From Meconema thalassinum (taxonomy: Eukaryota > Arthropoda > Insecta > Orthoptera > Tettigoniidae): a stretch of 64,000 nucleotides of DNA. The notes beneath the pieces are model-generated. The model made no database searches. It saw nothing but the letters and a program-made list of their open reading frames with translations, and was not told the origin of the DNA. Location of the stretch: positions 124,969,894 to 125,033,893 of the forward strand of contig OX336388.2 of assembly GCA_946902985.2 (NCBI GenBank), written 5' to 3'. The position numbers and the translations under genes are program-made. This document shows positions 34,532-45,300 of this stretch, piece by piece (position 1 is the stretch's first letter; each line of letters begins with the position of its first letter).

Positions 34532-36206
34532 AATCCAGAGGAAATAGCAAACACTTTCAATGACTATTTTCTGGAAATTCCACAAAAATTATTAAATAAA
34601 TCACAGGTAAATACACTAAATTCTAATAATAAAATAAATATATGTAGTGAATCTTTATTTATAAATCATGTCACAAGTGAAGAGGTAAGAATATTTATAA
34701 AAGAGCTAAAAATAAATTTTGTGGTGGCATTGATGGCATCCCTGATGCAATTTTAAAGAAATGTGCAGAAAAAAATAATAAATCCACTTACACTTAATAA
34801 ACAGTTCAATTCTCTCAGGAACTTACCCGGATATTTTGAAGTTATCAAAAGTAATTCCAGTGCACAAAAACGGTTCAAAAAATGAATTAGATAACTATCG
34901 CCCTATTACCTTACCAACTGGTATTGCAAAAATTGTGGAAAAAATCATGTATAAGAGACTGATAAGTTTTATAGAAAAAAAATATTACCAAACTCACAAC
35001 ATGGATTCAGAACGGAACAATCTACACAGACAGCAATTTATGAATGTATTAATAGTATACTGAAATTAATTGACAATAAGGAACATGTAACTGGCCTATT
35101 CTTGGATTTATCGAAAGCATTTGATGTTGTTGACCGTAAAATCCTCCTTACAAAACTAGATCAATATGGCATTAGAGGTCTAGCTAATAAATGGATAGGG
35201 TCTTACTTAACAAGGCGTAAACAAATAGTAAGCTTGAGACACAAGGATGATGGAACCAAATTACTTAATGAAACATTGTCCAATGAGAGAATTATTAAAT
35301 TTGGAGTACCCCAGGGATCGGCTTTGGGCCCACTACTCTTTCTTCTATATATCAATGATATAACACAGAACGTTAATTCATATAAGGAAATTTGGTTTGT
35401 GGACGATACAACACTCGTAATAAAAGGTGAAACTTAACAGGTCATACGGCAGTCTACTGACTCCGTTACAGGAGAGTTAACCAAATGGTCACAATATAAT
35501 CGCCTCATAATCAACTATAAAAAACCCATTATGTCTAAATTTCCACACTATACAGAATGGGAATGGTCATCAAATAGAAAATAAATCAGAAACAAAGTTT
35601 TTAAGACTATGGATACAACATGACTTGAAATGGAATAAACATATAAAATATCTGAATACTAAACTGAACTCGATGTGCTTTGCGTTACGTATTTTGAAAA
35701 CCTGCACTAGCATGCACACATTAAGAAATACTTATTTTGCTTATTTCCATTCATACTTAAGATATGGGATCATATTTTGGGGTATGTCGCCAGATGTACT
35801 AAGCACGTTTAGGATACAAAAGAGGGCGATTAGAATTATGGCAAATGTAAACTCTAGAGAATCATGTAGACCTCTGTTTAAAGATTTAAACATTCTCCCA
35901 CTGCCCTGCATATATATCTTTGAAAGTATTATGTTTTTTAAAAAGAATTTAATGAATAAAGATGTTTTTCTTAAAACAAACAATGATGTTCATAGGCATA
36001 ACACAAGACAAAATCAAAACATTCATATTTCACACACACACACAAGCATATATCAAAAAGGAACTTTTCACACTGGAGTTAAATTATACAATAAACTACC
36101 CCAGTATATAAAACTTGCCCCAAAAATAAAAACCTTTGATAGAATGTTGAAAGCTTATCTGCAGTGCCATTGTTTTTACTCTGTAGTTGAATATCTTAGT
36201 GTATAG
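34532..36206 (+). pseudogene. LINE-alpha ORF2, RT and C-terminus
   Basis: Continues after LINE-delta. Broken frames give VIPVHKNGSKNELDNYRPIT, then YSWIYRKH in one frame and LFLDLSKAFDVVD in another for the first Asp, FGVPQGSALGPLLFLLYIND, and WFVDDTTLV where the usual FADD reads FVDD. Then comes the C-terminal region (RIQKRAIRIM, KLYNKLPQYIK) typical of Jockey/CR1-like ORF2. Frame breaks lie near 34740, 35065, 35437 and 35620, more than in the inserted LINEs. Confidence 0.82.
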
Positions 36207-36400
36207 AAACGATGAAATCTATAATTATATTTTACTTTTCTATTTTAATTGTAATACCTAGCTGTAAGTTGTTGTATTTTGTATTTATATAATTAAGTTT
36301 TCATATAATGATAATAGAATAAGGTGTAAATAGTTGTCCAATAAGATTGTATCTCTTGAGATCTGTTATTATAATAAGTTATAAATAGTTATAGTATTAG

Positions 36401-37899
36401 CATAGCGTATAGAAGAGAAAGTGACGCGACTTGTGGAGTTTGTATGGTCCAGCCACTAGGTGGCTCTAGCGTCGGCTAGCGCTGAGTGAGGACGGTATCA
36501 ATACAAGCAGTTGAATGTTACTTTTCAGTAACTGAATGTTATCAGCTTACACTACGTTGTATTAGACAAGATGATCCAAATATAAAATTCTCCGCACTGA
36601 GTATATACAACGCTAACGTCCGTTGTGTTAATTATGAAACATCAGATTGCGTCATAGGTTCATATAATAAGGAAATAAAACATTCTGACGGGGGTCAAAA
36701 TGTAACTGAATGTGTGAAAATCGTAAAGCTACAGACCATTCACTACTGCACAAATAAAGTAAATATAATATAATACAGTATAATGACAAACTCACCCATA
36801 TAACTTATAGCTCTCAGTTGTCCGAAGCTTTGGACAGCTTACGCGATGATTTTCCAGACTTAGAAGTTGACTGCTCTTTCCTAATTTCTTTCGTACGAAA
36901 GAAAAAGCGCACTTCATGAAATGAAAAACGAGTTTTCCAATAAGGTCCAGTTTATGTTCCATACACCATCAAAAAATCACGGCCCTAAAACAATCTCATC
37001 AATGCTGTCCTAACACTCATAAAATATATCAACCCACAAATTTGAAAGGGAAGATAATTCCATTTCAACGACTACTTCGACCTGTAAAAGAATGTTGAAG
37101 ACACTGTCAGACGGTTGAGTTAGGTAACTAAGGGCATTTATTGTGCCAAAGTCCTTTATATTAGTGAAAGTTGCAGCTGTTGTGTCTGACGGCCTTATCA
37201 CTTTGAAGGGTTGTTGCACACTTCACACAGCTGATCCCTTTCCTTAGTTGCCTGACGATATACCCGGCTAGATAGTGTGGGACTGCACCAGGCTTCAAAC
37301 TCCATCTCATTCTCGCCATTTCGACTGTCTTTCCTTCTATAATGAAAGTGTCCGTTTTTATAAGGAAATTATCGGAGCAATGTTTGTCACATAGCCTGCA
37401 TATGACTTACTTGACAATTTAATGTCTTTCCTCGGAATGGCCTTAGTCCATTTAAATAAATCATCTTCGGCTTTTGGAGGTCTAAAAAAGTGCCTACCTG
37501 TTGCAGATGACTTGTCGTATCCAGATCGGCACCCGGGAACAAAACAACACGGCATATTCACTTACACAGTTTTGTTTGACGAATCTTACCAGGTTATAAT
37601 TCACTCGACAGCACAAACGTAAAGAAATAAGTGTAAAGGCTTACAAATACTAAACACACCAGTGTCATAACGTATGTATTATTTCACTATCGCTTCTTGA
37701 TCGCATACACTTTTCAACACCAAGAAATAAGGACTAAACACGGCAGCATTTCCATGTTTTCAAACTCGCGAGCGCTTAGAAAGTGTCTCCAGCCAGCCAC
37801 AACCAACCGCTGCGCAGTCTACCGGCGGGCGCAGCAACTACCCATACTAAAGATACGGCAAACTCGGGAGTCGGCACACTTTCTCTTCTAAACGCTATG
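36401..37899 (-). mobile_element. P-type transposon deletion derivative with TIRs
   Basis: A 1.5-kb element with TIRs at 36401-36423 and 37877-37899, 22 of 23 positions matching. They start CATAGCGT and end ACGCTATG, the CA...TG form of P elements. A 7-bp duplication, gtattag, flanks it (36394-36400, 37900-37906). It codes for a THAP domain and a transposase C-terminus but has no RNase H-like core, so it could move only with help from a complete element. Confidence 0.85.
36822..37555 (-). pseudogene. THAP domain joined to P-type C-terminus
   Basis: It starts at ATG near 37555. THAP: PCCFVPGCRSGYDKS, HFFRPPKAEDD, FKWTKAIPRKD, SKSY. Then a frameshift near 37400, and in the next frame ICRLCDKHCSDNF and WSLKPGAVPHYL with the AVP box that ends THAP domains. 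Directly after come LAGYIVRQLRK and ISCVKC, the Cys-rich segment usually near the C-terminus of THAP9/P transposases. Then FTNIKDFGTIN and a basic tail near 36850. So the whole catalytic middle is absent. A shortened, THAP-bearing protein of this shape resembles known P-element repressor derivatives, but the frame is broken here. Confidence 0.8.
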
Positions 37900-37906
37900 G
37901 TATTAG

Positions 37907-38369
37907 TATTACTGTATATACCTATTAGAACTTTTATTTTATAGATGTAAATTCTGACGTGTCCTATATCAAAAATGTATTGTATACATGTATTTGATCA
38001 AATGAAAATAATAAAACTATCTATCTATTTTATAATATAGCCTATACAGGTAACTTAATACATGAGGCTAATGTCCATTACGTTTCTACCCCGCAGCCCA
38101 TTTCAATATAGAATTCATCCACTTACTTAGTGAATGATCCAGCCACTCTTTGAATATCCAAATATTGATGTCTGAAGCCGTTCCTGGACCGATATAATCT
38201 AGATTTTAGATCTATACGGCAGTATATTTTATAAAAGAAAATTATCATCAGAGCTGGATCAAACATAGACGGTACGTATACCGGTACATAATCATATATA
38301 GTTTATGGCTTTCAACAATACACCACTGAGTATATTTGACTTATTTGATGACATAATTTCACCTGTAAG
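37907..38369. other. No feature recognised
   Basis: AT-rich DNA between the P derivative and the repeat at 38370. No domain or RNA gene seen. Confidence 0.45.
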
Positions 38370-38505
38370 AACCCCATGAGTTTATAATATCGCCAACTGG
38401 CGTGATCATTTGGGGCTGAACAGCAGTGCCTCTAGCGATAAACGCAGCATCCGCAGGGAGGACAGCTCCCAGTAGCTATTGGGCAGCCTTTTTCAACTTG
38501 CACCA
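38370..38505 (-). repeat. Copy of the P-type gene leader
   Basis: About 135 bp similar to 57555-57695, just upstream of the THAP exon at 57407-57533. Shared blocks include ctcccag, attgggcag, gcctctagcg and aagcatc-gcaggg. No THAP exon follows here, so this is a solo leader fragment. Confidence 0.6.
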
Positions 38506-39006
38506 ACGAAACGAAGCAAACACGCAGAATAAGCCATCAGCTGACTTTTTGTTGATTTTATGTACCCGCACACAACTTGATAAAATCATTCTCCCTTTCC
38601 CCTATATTTTCTGTTTTTTCAGTGGAAGCATTTGATATACGTCACGCTTTAATATTTATTAAAACTCAAGGCCGTACTCGGACGCTTATTATTACAGATT
38701 CATAAAGCGTCTTACATGCATTACGTCATCTTACTAACACGGATAATTGGTGCCGTATATTTCCAATATTTTAGGTTTAATTTATGAATTAACGCAGGTA
38801 GGTGATACAATACTATTTACATGGGTGCCAGGACATTCTCATACTCCTGGTAATGAATATGTAGATAGCGCCGCCCAAGCCGCAGCTACCGGTACTGGAC
38901 CCGTCTTAATTGTGGCAACGCCGTTCACGTATTTTATCCCCATTATTAAGACCCACCTCCTAGAAGTATGGCTACAGAGATGGCAAGAATATTCTCGTAC
39001 GAAAGC

Positions 39007-39033
39007 TTTCACCCGGCACCCGAGGTCATACGA

Positions 39034-39072
<39 letters not shown>
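39007..39072 (+). repeat. SINE-D tail with (ATT)n inside I-clade LINE
   Basis: gctttcacccggcacccgag, then gtcatacgat and about 11 ATT units. It matches the end of SINE-D at 39540-39598. It splits the LINE frame. Confidence 0.7.
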
Positions 39073-39204
39073 AACAATCAACCTACGATACCCGTCAACC
39101 ATAGTTTATAACAGGTCAATAAGATCGTCGTCACGTCATCACAATTATCAGGCTCCGCTTTAATCATGCCCTTACTCCGGTATATATGGCACGTTGTCAT
39201 CTCC

Positions 39205-39598
39205 TTTGTTAGCTTGCCACGGTGGGTGAGTGGATGGCATGTCGGTCTACTAACCCCAAGATTGCAGGTTCGCTCCTGGCCGCGGTAAGTGATTTTCGAA
39301 AGACGGCAAAATACAAAAAGCATGTCATACGATGTTGGCATGTCAAAGAACCCATTGAATTCAGTAGGCCGTGTTCATAATGGCAAAATTAATCTCGAGA
39401 GTTTCCTCCAGCACAAAGTTCCTCATTTCTCTACTAGAGAGCGCTATAGTGTTCAAGTAGCTTAGATATCTAACCTCCTTGACTTTCATAGTGATTTAAG
39501 GAACAACGAAATTCGACATGCAAGCTACCCTCTGGGTGTCAAATTACAAAGCTTGCACCCGGCACCTGAGGCCATACGATATTATTATTATTATCACC
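39205..39598 (+). repeat. SINE-D, longest copy
   Basis: The tRNA-like head is gccacggtgggtgagtgg, with B box gcaggttcgctcctggc near 39266. The body is unlike SINE-A. The 3' end is gcttgcacccggcacctgag, then gccatacgat(att)n. It lies inside the I-clade LINE fragment. No exact TSD found. Confidence 0.75.
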
Positions 39599-39880
39599 TG
39601 TGTTCATCGTTATGTACGTGTCACAAGGACGCAGGCAACGTTAATCATGTAATTTGTCAATGTCCACTTTACGAGACCCCACGTAAGACGCTTCTACAAT
39701 AATTACACAACCTCGGTTTTCACTGTGCCTTAAATATATCCGTCCTCCTCCATAATCCTACATCTCCGGTCCTATAATCCTTAATAACATTTTTCAATAC
39801 ATGTCACATTACTTTTTGATAATTTCTTCCCCTTATATGTGACTCGGTCTCTGTGTGTGTATATGTAATAAGTCGCTAAG

Positions 39881-39972
39881 ATAAATCCTACACGAACAAG
39901 TAAATAACTAATTAATTCAAAACAATTATAACTCATCAAAACAACAGATTATGAAACGCAGAAAGATCAGTG
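39881..39972 (+). repeat. 92-bp direct repeat, left copy
   Basis: ataaatcctacacga, then gaattaattcaaaac-like and atgaaacgcag. About 90 % similar by eye to 59413-59505. It follows the I-clade LINE 3' UTR, so it may belong to that family. Confidence 0.65.
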
Positions 39973-40999
39973 TGCACACTGGAGGCCACCAAACAAGTGG
40001 CTGGTCGGCGGCAAGCACGTGGCAAAATAGCATCATTCAATTTGGCAGTGCTGTATGGTTTCCATAGCAACAAGCCTTGCGTGCGATCTAGTCGTCACTT
40101 GTTTCTGCCCAGAGGCGCCAAAACTTCACATTATTTCATCATTGGATTTCATCACCCTGGCATACAGTCAGGCACACAACACTTCCTAGGCATCTGAAAT
40201 AGTTTAATGAAATATTAGTGAATAATTTGTTGATTAAATGCATTACAAGGCATTGGTTACGAAAAATACTCACTTATACAACTTTCAGCAGGTCTGATTT
40301 ACCACAAGGAATTTCACGGGTGTTGCAATAGTACGAACTGCTTTTAGATGCTGTCATGTCAAAATAAACGATATTTATGAATAAAACTTAGCATGTGGTC
40401 TTACGTGTTTATAGAACTTACGGACTCTACTAAACGTTGCCAATTCGGTTCAATTACACATTTTGATCGGTTTCGTTTAGAAGAATTTTCAGGGACCCCG
40501 GTGACGTCACAGGTGACGTGTTGTTGTTGATGCTTGGTTGTTGCCGTGGAGTTGCCGTGTCCACCATCTTGTGAGCTGGTCAGCTGGCTACTTGCTCAGT
40601 GCTTAGCCCACAGATTACCTACTACTAACTTAACCTCCAATAATAGCAAGCCTACTCAATCGCTGCGTTCTCTGCAACAACAGTTTCCTCCTAGCAGTGC
40701 GCGTACCGTATTGACCACTGCAGCGCTGATTCCCTACCCAACATTAGCATGTAATGACATTGCTATCGCAAGGTAATACCAGCATAAATTAATATATAGA
40801 CTATGTTTGCAGTACATGAACATATGTTGTTGAGTAGAATGGAGTAAAATATAAGTGATGTTCATCTTTTACTAGTAGGAGTTCGTTTCATCTTCGGATT
40901 TCCCTTATATAGCACGCACAACTAACGAAACTAATGTCTGATTTGCACAAGAGTACGGTACAGTTGCACTGAATACTTTTACTGGCGTCCCATAGACCT
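39973..40999. other. Unassigned, with a CRE palindrome
   Basis: No gene recognised. A perfect TGACGTCA (about 40503-40510) with a nearby gtgacgtg gives a small bZIP-type cluster. An 80-codon ORF (40534-40776) has no domain I know. Confidence 0.35.
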
Positions 41000-41455
41000 A
41001 GAGGTTCAGTGAAAAGGAACGACTTTAACAATTTTTCTTGATTCTCTTTTCTCATAGTTTGTTCTTTTTCTCAAAAAGTAGTCTCGGCGAAACTCATTTG
41101 TCATGTCATTGGTGTAGTTAGTGACAGAGGGTGCAGAAACTTCTGCAACATTAACTTGCTCAGTTCCTCAGGGTAATCACTCACTCCACACTGTAGAATA
41201 GGTGTTTTAGCGACATGTGGCAACAGTATTGTGGTTAATGTTTGTGCTATTCTTGGACTGCCCAGCGTAACCGATATAATTTCGTCCGTTACTTCTTCCA
41301 GTCTCATCATCAGCGAAACAAAACCTGGCTTAGGATATCGGAGACCTCCTCTGTCTTTGAATTTTATAAGTGACATCACTGGGGATTGACTCTGGATACT
41401 ACTAATTTTATCAAGGCACTCTTGACATGATATATGGTATTTCGACAGTTCGTAC
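41000..41455 (-). pseudogene. P-type transposase C-terminus, left of the Gypsy insertion
   Basis: The distal end of the P-type gene whose main part lies at 54665-57533. Adjoining the Gypsy target site it reads YELSKYHISCQECLDKIS, the Cys-x2-Cys segment after the RNase H core. Then FKDRGGLRYPKPGFVSLM, matching the KDxGGL-PS pattern of THAP9-type C-termini, and a basic tail after a frame slip near 41100. A one-base shift at the junction means the frame is not perfectly restored across the insertion. Role in the intact protein: probably zinc-binding/DNA contact. Confidence 0.78.
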
Positions 41456-43111
41456 TGCGCCCGAAGAAACCCATCAGTACTTATATCCAATGCCCGAAAA
41501 AGGATTGCAGACATGTAAGTTACCCAGCTCACAAGCTTATCATGCCTACTAAGTAAAATTGGGAATTCCAGGAACATACAGGATAGATATTATTCATAAA
41601 GAAAATAGTACTACTAGACAAGGTACAAATTTCTACTATTATTTACATTTAGAACAATCGAGAAAAATCCAATCTCGAGGGGTGATAAGGTCTAATCTAT
41701 AGTGAGCGCCTGTATCTATACCTCGTAGTACTATTTTCGACGATGACGACAATGAAAACGGAATCAGTTTAGATAAAATTTGACTAAGTTGCTAAAAAGC
41801 ACTAGCCGTTTATTAAGCTAATAAAACATGTATAACAACTGACTTCCTCCCTTAATATTGTGTCTCCCTGACACTTCAACAAAATAACTGCAAAGATAAA
41901 TTTGCACGTGGCATTACTATCGTAAGAAAATGTGAAACGGCGTGACATTAAGTATTGCCCTATTTTATACAGGTCCGCTTCAACTATGAACCGTAGTTCC
42001 ATATCTAATCAAATTATTCATGAACTATGTGCATATATACATCTTTTTATGAAATTCAAATTTTACACTCCATAACGTCGAAGATTAAATTTTCTTCCTC
42101 CAATAAGTCTTTCATCTACTCCATTTCTCTTAAACATCCAATTCAAATTCAAACAACTACCGCAACTATCGTGTTGAAAGTAATAAATACTCGTCATAAT
42201 CAATTGAACATAAGTGACAAACATTTAAGCTAAGCACTGTTCCTTTTTACCTTTATCTATATATCATGAAATTCTGAAATAAGTGCTGAAATTCTTTACT
42301 GAGTTAACAATCTTCTGATAAACGTGAATACTGTAAGTGCACGGCATTAACCTTCGTTTCCACACTTCTCCTCCATAATTATACAACAATTACTTTCTCT
42401 CTTAAACACCCTGTACAGAATCTTCCTTTACTATACTCTCATAACTTCACAATTATTGCATTCAATACTAGAAAAACTTAGAGACTCCCCTGCGTCCCTT
42501 CGTAAACTTACGTAACTCCTTTACGTTCATTTCTCCTTAATCTGCACGGTAATTCAACTATAAACTTCTACTTCAATACATATACTTCCTTTACTTAACA
42601 TTTCTCCTCTATAATTGATACAACATCGCCTCGTGCTCGTAATTTCATTTCTGTAATAAATCTCTGTACTTTCACCTTTCTAATCACCCTGTGATTTAAC
42701 TTCGTTAACTTTCCTCTTCACGTGTTTAAATTCAGCTTTACATTTTATTACAACTTTTCAAGAAATATCAGTAAATATTCATATTCTTAACAAGAGATAT
42801 AAGTTTGACTTCATTCCATTAATATTTGTTTAACAAATTCATTTATGTTTTTAACGCTCTAAATTTCATTAGACATATGTGCTTAAGCTTTTCGTAATAC
42901 TTTCGTTCATAATAAATTTCTGACACTCGAATCAACATCATGAGTTGTCGAAATATTCTTTACACTTCGTGACTTTACTTCTTAAGTATACTGTACTTAA
43001 ATTTGTTCCAATAAATTTCATTTTACTTTAATTACAATCTTACTCCTTCTTTACTTCGTTCAACGTTCTATTCCTTTTAAATAGTTCACTCTATATTCCA
43101 TTTTAATGCTC

Positions 43112-43285
43112 TAAATTCCTTTAATACAATTTCTTCCAATAATTTGCTTTCCTCTAAACAATTCCTTTATATTCCTTTTTTAACGCTTTAAATTCCTTTA
43201 ATACAATTCCTTCCAATAATTTGCTTTCCTCTAAACAATTCATTTGTATTCCTTTTTTAACGCTCTGAATTCCTTTAATACAATT
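43112..43285. repeat. 77-bp tandem repeat in LTR (about 2.3 units)
   Basis: Units start at 43112, 43189 and 43266 with t(a/g)aattcctttaatacaat. The same array is at 52891-53064 in the other LTR. Confidence 0.85.
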
Positions 43286-43900
43286 GGTTCTAAGTTACTC
43301 TGCACAATTCCTTTATATTCCTCTCAATTCCTTTATACTCCATCGCTGCGATAAAACAGATTTAATTAAATTAAATCTAACGCAAGTGTGAAAATATTTA
43401 CACGATTTTACTTTACTATAACCTTAGTGTTAATAGCATCATCATCATGCCAAAATTTCGTCCAAGTGACTCTAATTTTCCAAGAAATACGGCAAATAAC
43501 TCCGTAGAAAAATATGAAAAATCACAATAACAAGATCTACACAAATTTAATTACTTTGACAAAATTATACGTTTTAAATAATGCAGTTAAGAAAAATGCT
43601 GTTGAAAAATATGCGGTTGAAAATATGCGGTTGGTCAATTGGATAATCACACAACTAAACTACAATTCTACATTATAAAAGACAATTTTCTCACTACCTT
43701 GTGTTGACTTCTGTACTGCTGAAAATACTTGCATCGCTCCTTCCAAACCAAACTTGTCGTGTTCATAGCAACGTCCACAGCTATGAAGACCGGTTTGTGA
43801 CAGCACCAGCTGGGCTCGCGGTGAATGACCTCGCTGTGTACAGCTCTGCCAACTCCCCGTCTCTCCTCCGCTCCAAGTAGGCCGGCTTCGATTCTCCATC

Positions 43901-43984
43901 TCTTCAGAATAGACATCATGGTTTCTTCAGAATAGACATCGGTTTTCTTCAGAGTAGACATCGGTTTTCTTCAGAATAGACATC
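43901..43984. repeat. Minisatellite in LTR (4 units of about 22 bp)
   Basis: Four units of tcttcagaatagacatc plus a variable gg/tt spacer. Repeated at 53680-53763. Confidence 0.85.
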
Positions 43985-44975
43985 ACGGTGTAATACTGTC
44001 GTTTATGCAAGCGTTTTCGTATCTCAAGATGTGTTAAAACTCTCGTAGAAAAGTATGAGTTTTGCTCGGTGATGTTGCGCTTTACGTAGATATTTGTAGC
44101 GTCTTTCATGCTAGTGAATCTGGAATTCAACTGACATCCTTGTAGTCTTCAACTTCCCCATGCTTAACTTAGCACATGTTAATATTCATATTCTTGATAA
44201 TATACTTGAGACCTCCCCGTTGCTGCCTTATAACTTGCATTTTCAATACAATGTTCAAATAAGCTTTTACACGTAGAAATATTGAGTAGCTTCTTGTCGA
44301 AAATGTTTCTAGCTATATGGAAAACTTTGCATAAGCACTGCAATATATAGTTGTAGCTTGCCTTCAAGTTACTGAAATTACACTCTCCCTTACTTCCAAC
44401 CTTTATGAACCGTAGCACTATTATAAAGATACTCGTTTATGCTCGAGGTCTTCTCTCGTTCAAATCTCAATTGGAAAGAACTCTCTCGTCCTGCTCTCCG
44501 CATTCCTCAAGTTCTCGTCTCTATTCCTCTCCTCCCGTGGTGTGACGTAACTCCTACCACCTCTCCTGACTTCCGTCCGCAGTTCGACCTTCGCCTCTTC
44601 CCCTCTCTCATGACGTAACTCTCGCTTCAAGTGGCCTGATCTTTCTCGTAAAGTGAACCTCCCACTTTCGTATAATGGAATATATGTCCATCTTTAAATC
44701 ATTCCTACTTCCTTGCCTTTTATAAATGCATAAGATCTATAGTATTTCACTCATTTCCATACAGTTTTTCCCATATTACTCAAATTTTTAATAAATAAAA
44801 ATTTTTATCCACTCATTTATTTTCTGGGGTCTTGGTTCATCTCCCGATCAGTTCTTGAGTAATGACCTTCAATAAATTCTGGCGCATTTCCCCGTTGCTA
44901 ATTTAAAGTAAAGTATAGCCTGTACTTTCTTTAATACCAGTGATTTCTCTGCTCTTGAGACTGAATTTATTGATC

Positions 44976-45300
44976 TTATTGTATCTGTGGGTAAAATCTT
45001 TTCAACTTGGAATGGTTGAATTTTCCAATGGATCTATTATCTTCCACTCTCACAATTTTATAGCAATTATTTCCATAGACTGTATCTACTTTGAACGGTC
45101 CTCTGAACAGGTTACTGAATTTGATATACACTTTCTTCAGTACGTCAGCTTTCACAGGAATTCTGACTAATACAAGGTCTCCTTCACGTAACGGTCCACT
45201 GAATATCTTCCCTTCTAAACGTTTTAATCTCTTCTCAGCCGCTTTGTTCAACTGGATCCTTGCTTCTTCGATTCTCTGTCCATCGGTGGTTCGTTATCTT
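44976..45300 (-). pseudogene. Gypsy integrase C-terminal tail, frameshifted
   Basis: The last part of Pol, in a different frame from the main ORF. Residues include RLKRLEGKIF, GPLREGDLVLVRIP and NLFRGPFKVD, the GPF/Y module of Gypsy integrases that helps bind or position DNA. The correct frame is already visible at about 45290 (GQRIEEARIQLNKAAEKR), while the main ORF runs in the other frame to a stop at 45248. One small indel near 45285-45300 explains it. Without this tail the integrase would be truncated. Confidence 0.8.

Larger units (their letters stand above)
23581..36304 (+). mobile_element. LINE-alpha, outermost element of a four-LINE nest
   Basis: A 5'-truncated Jockey/CR1-like LINE in three pieces: 23581-23795, 31151-31423 and 34532-36304. 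The breaks are filled by LINE-beta (holding LINE-gamma) and by LINE-delta. An 11-bp duplication, ataatgataat, at 23570-23580 and 36305-36315 marks its edges. It is A/T-simple, so moderately convincing. Multiple frame breaks fit its being the oldest layer. Confidence 0.75.
38620..39890 (+). pseudogene. I-clade LINE 3' fragment (RNase H and tail)
   Basis: A 5'-truncated relative of the LINE at 13195-18420. RNase H: EAFDIRHALIF, IITDS then VLHAL (near 38690), FTWVPGHSHTPGNEYVD near 38820-38870. After SINE material at 39007-39072 it resumes with a QPTIP-like stretch and a match to RLRFNHALTPVY near 39150. A second SINE interrupts it at 39205-39598, then VNHVICQCPLYE near 39640. The 3' UTR segment 39837-39885 matches the other copy. 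Several stops make it dead. Confidence 0.78.
41456..44886 (-). repeat. 3' LTR of the Gypsy element
   Basis: 3431 bp. Against the other LTR I counted about ten substitutions and three one-base indels. A TATA-like TTATAAAAGG lies at 44716-44725. It contains two internal tandem repeats, at 43112-43285 and 43901-43984. Its small ORFs recur in the other LTR only because the LTRs are nearly identical. Confidence 0.93.

Noticed and set aside
39036..39070. (ATT)n array considered as a microsatellite locus of interest
   Set aside because: It is the tail of a SINE-D fragment, so not independent.
39199..39625. Target duplication for the long SINE-D
   Set aside because: Flanks share only gtta and loose similarity; not enough to claim.
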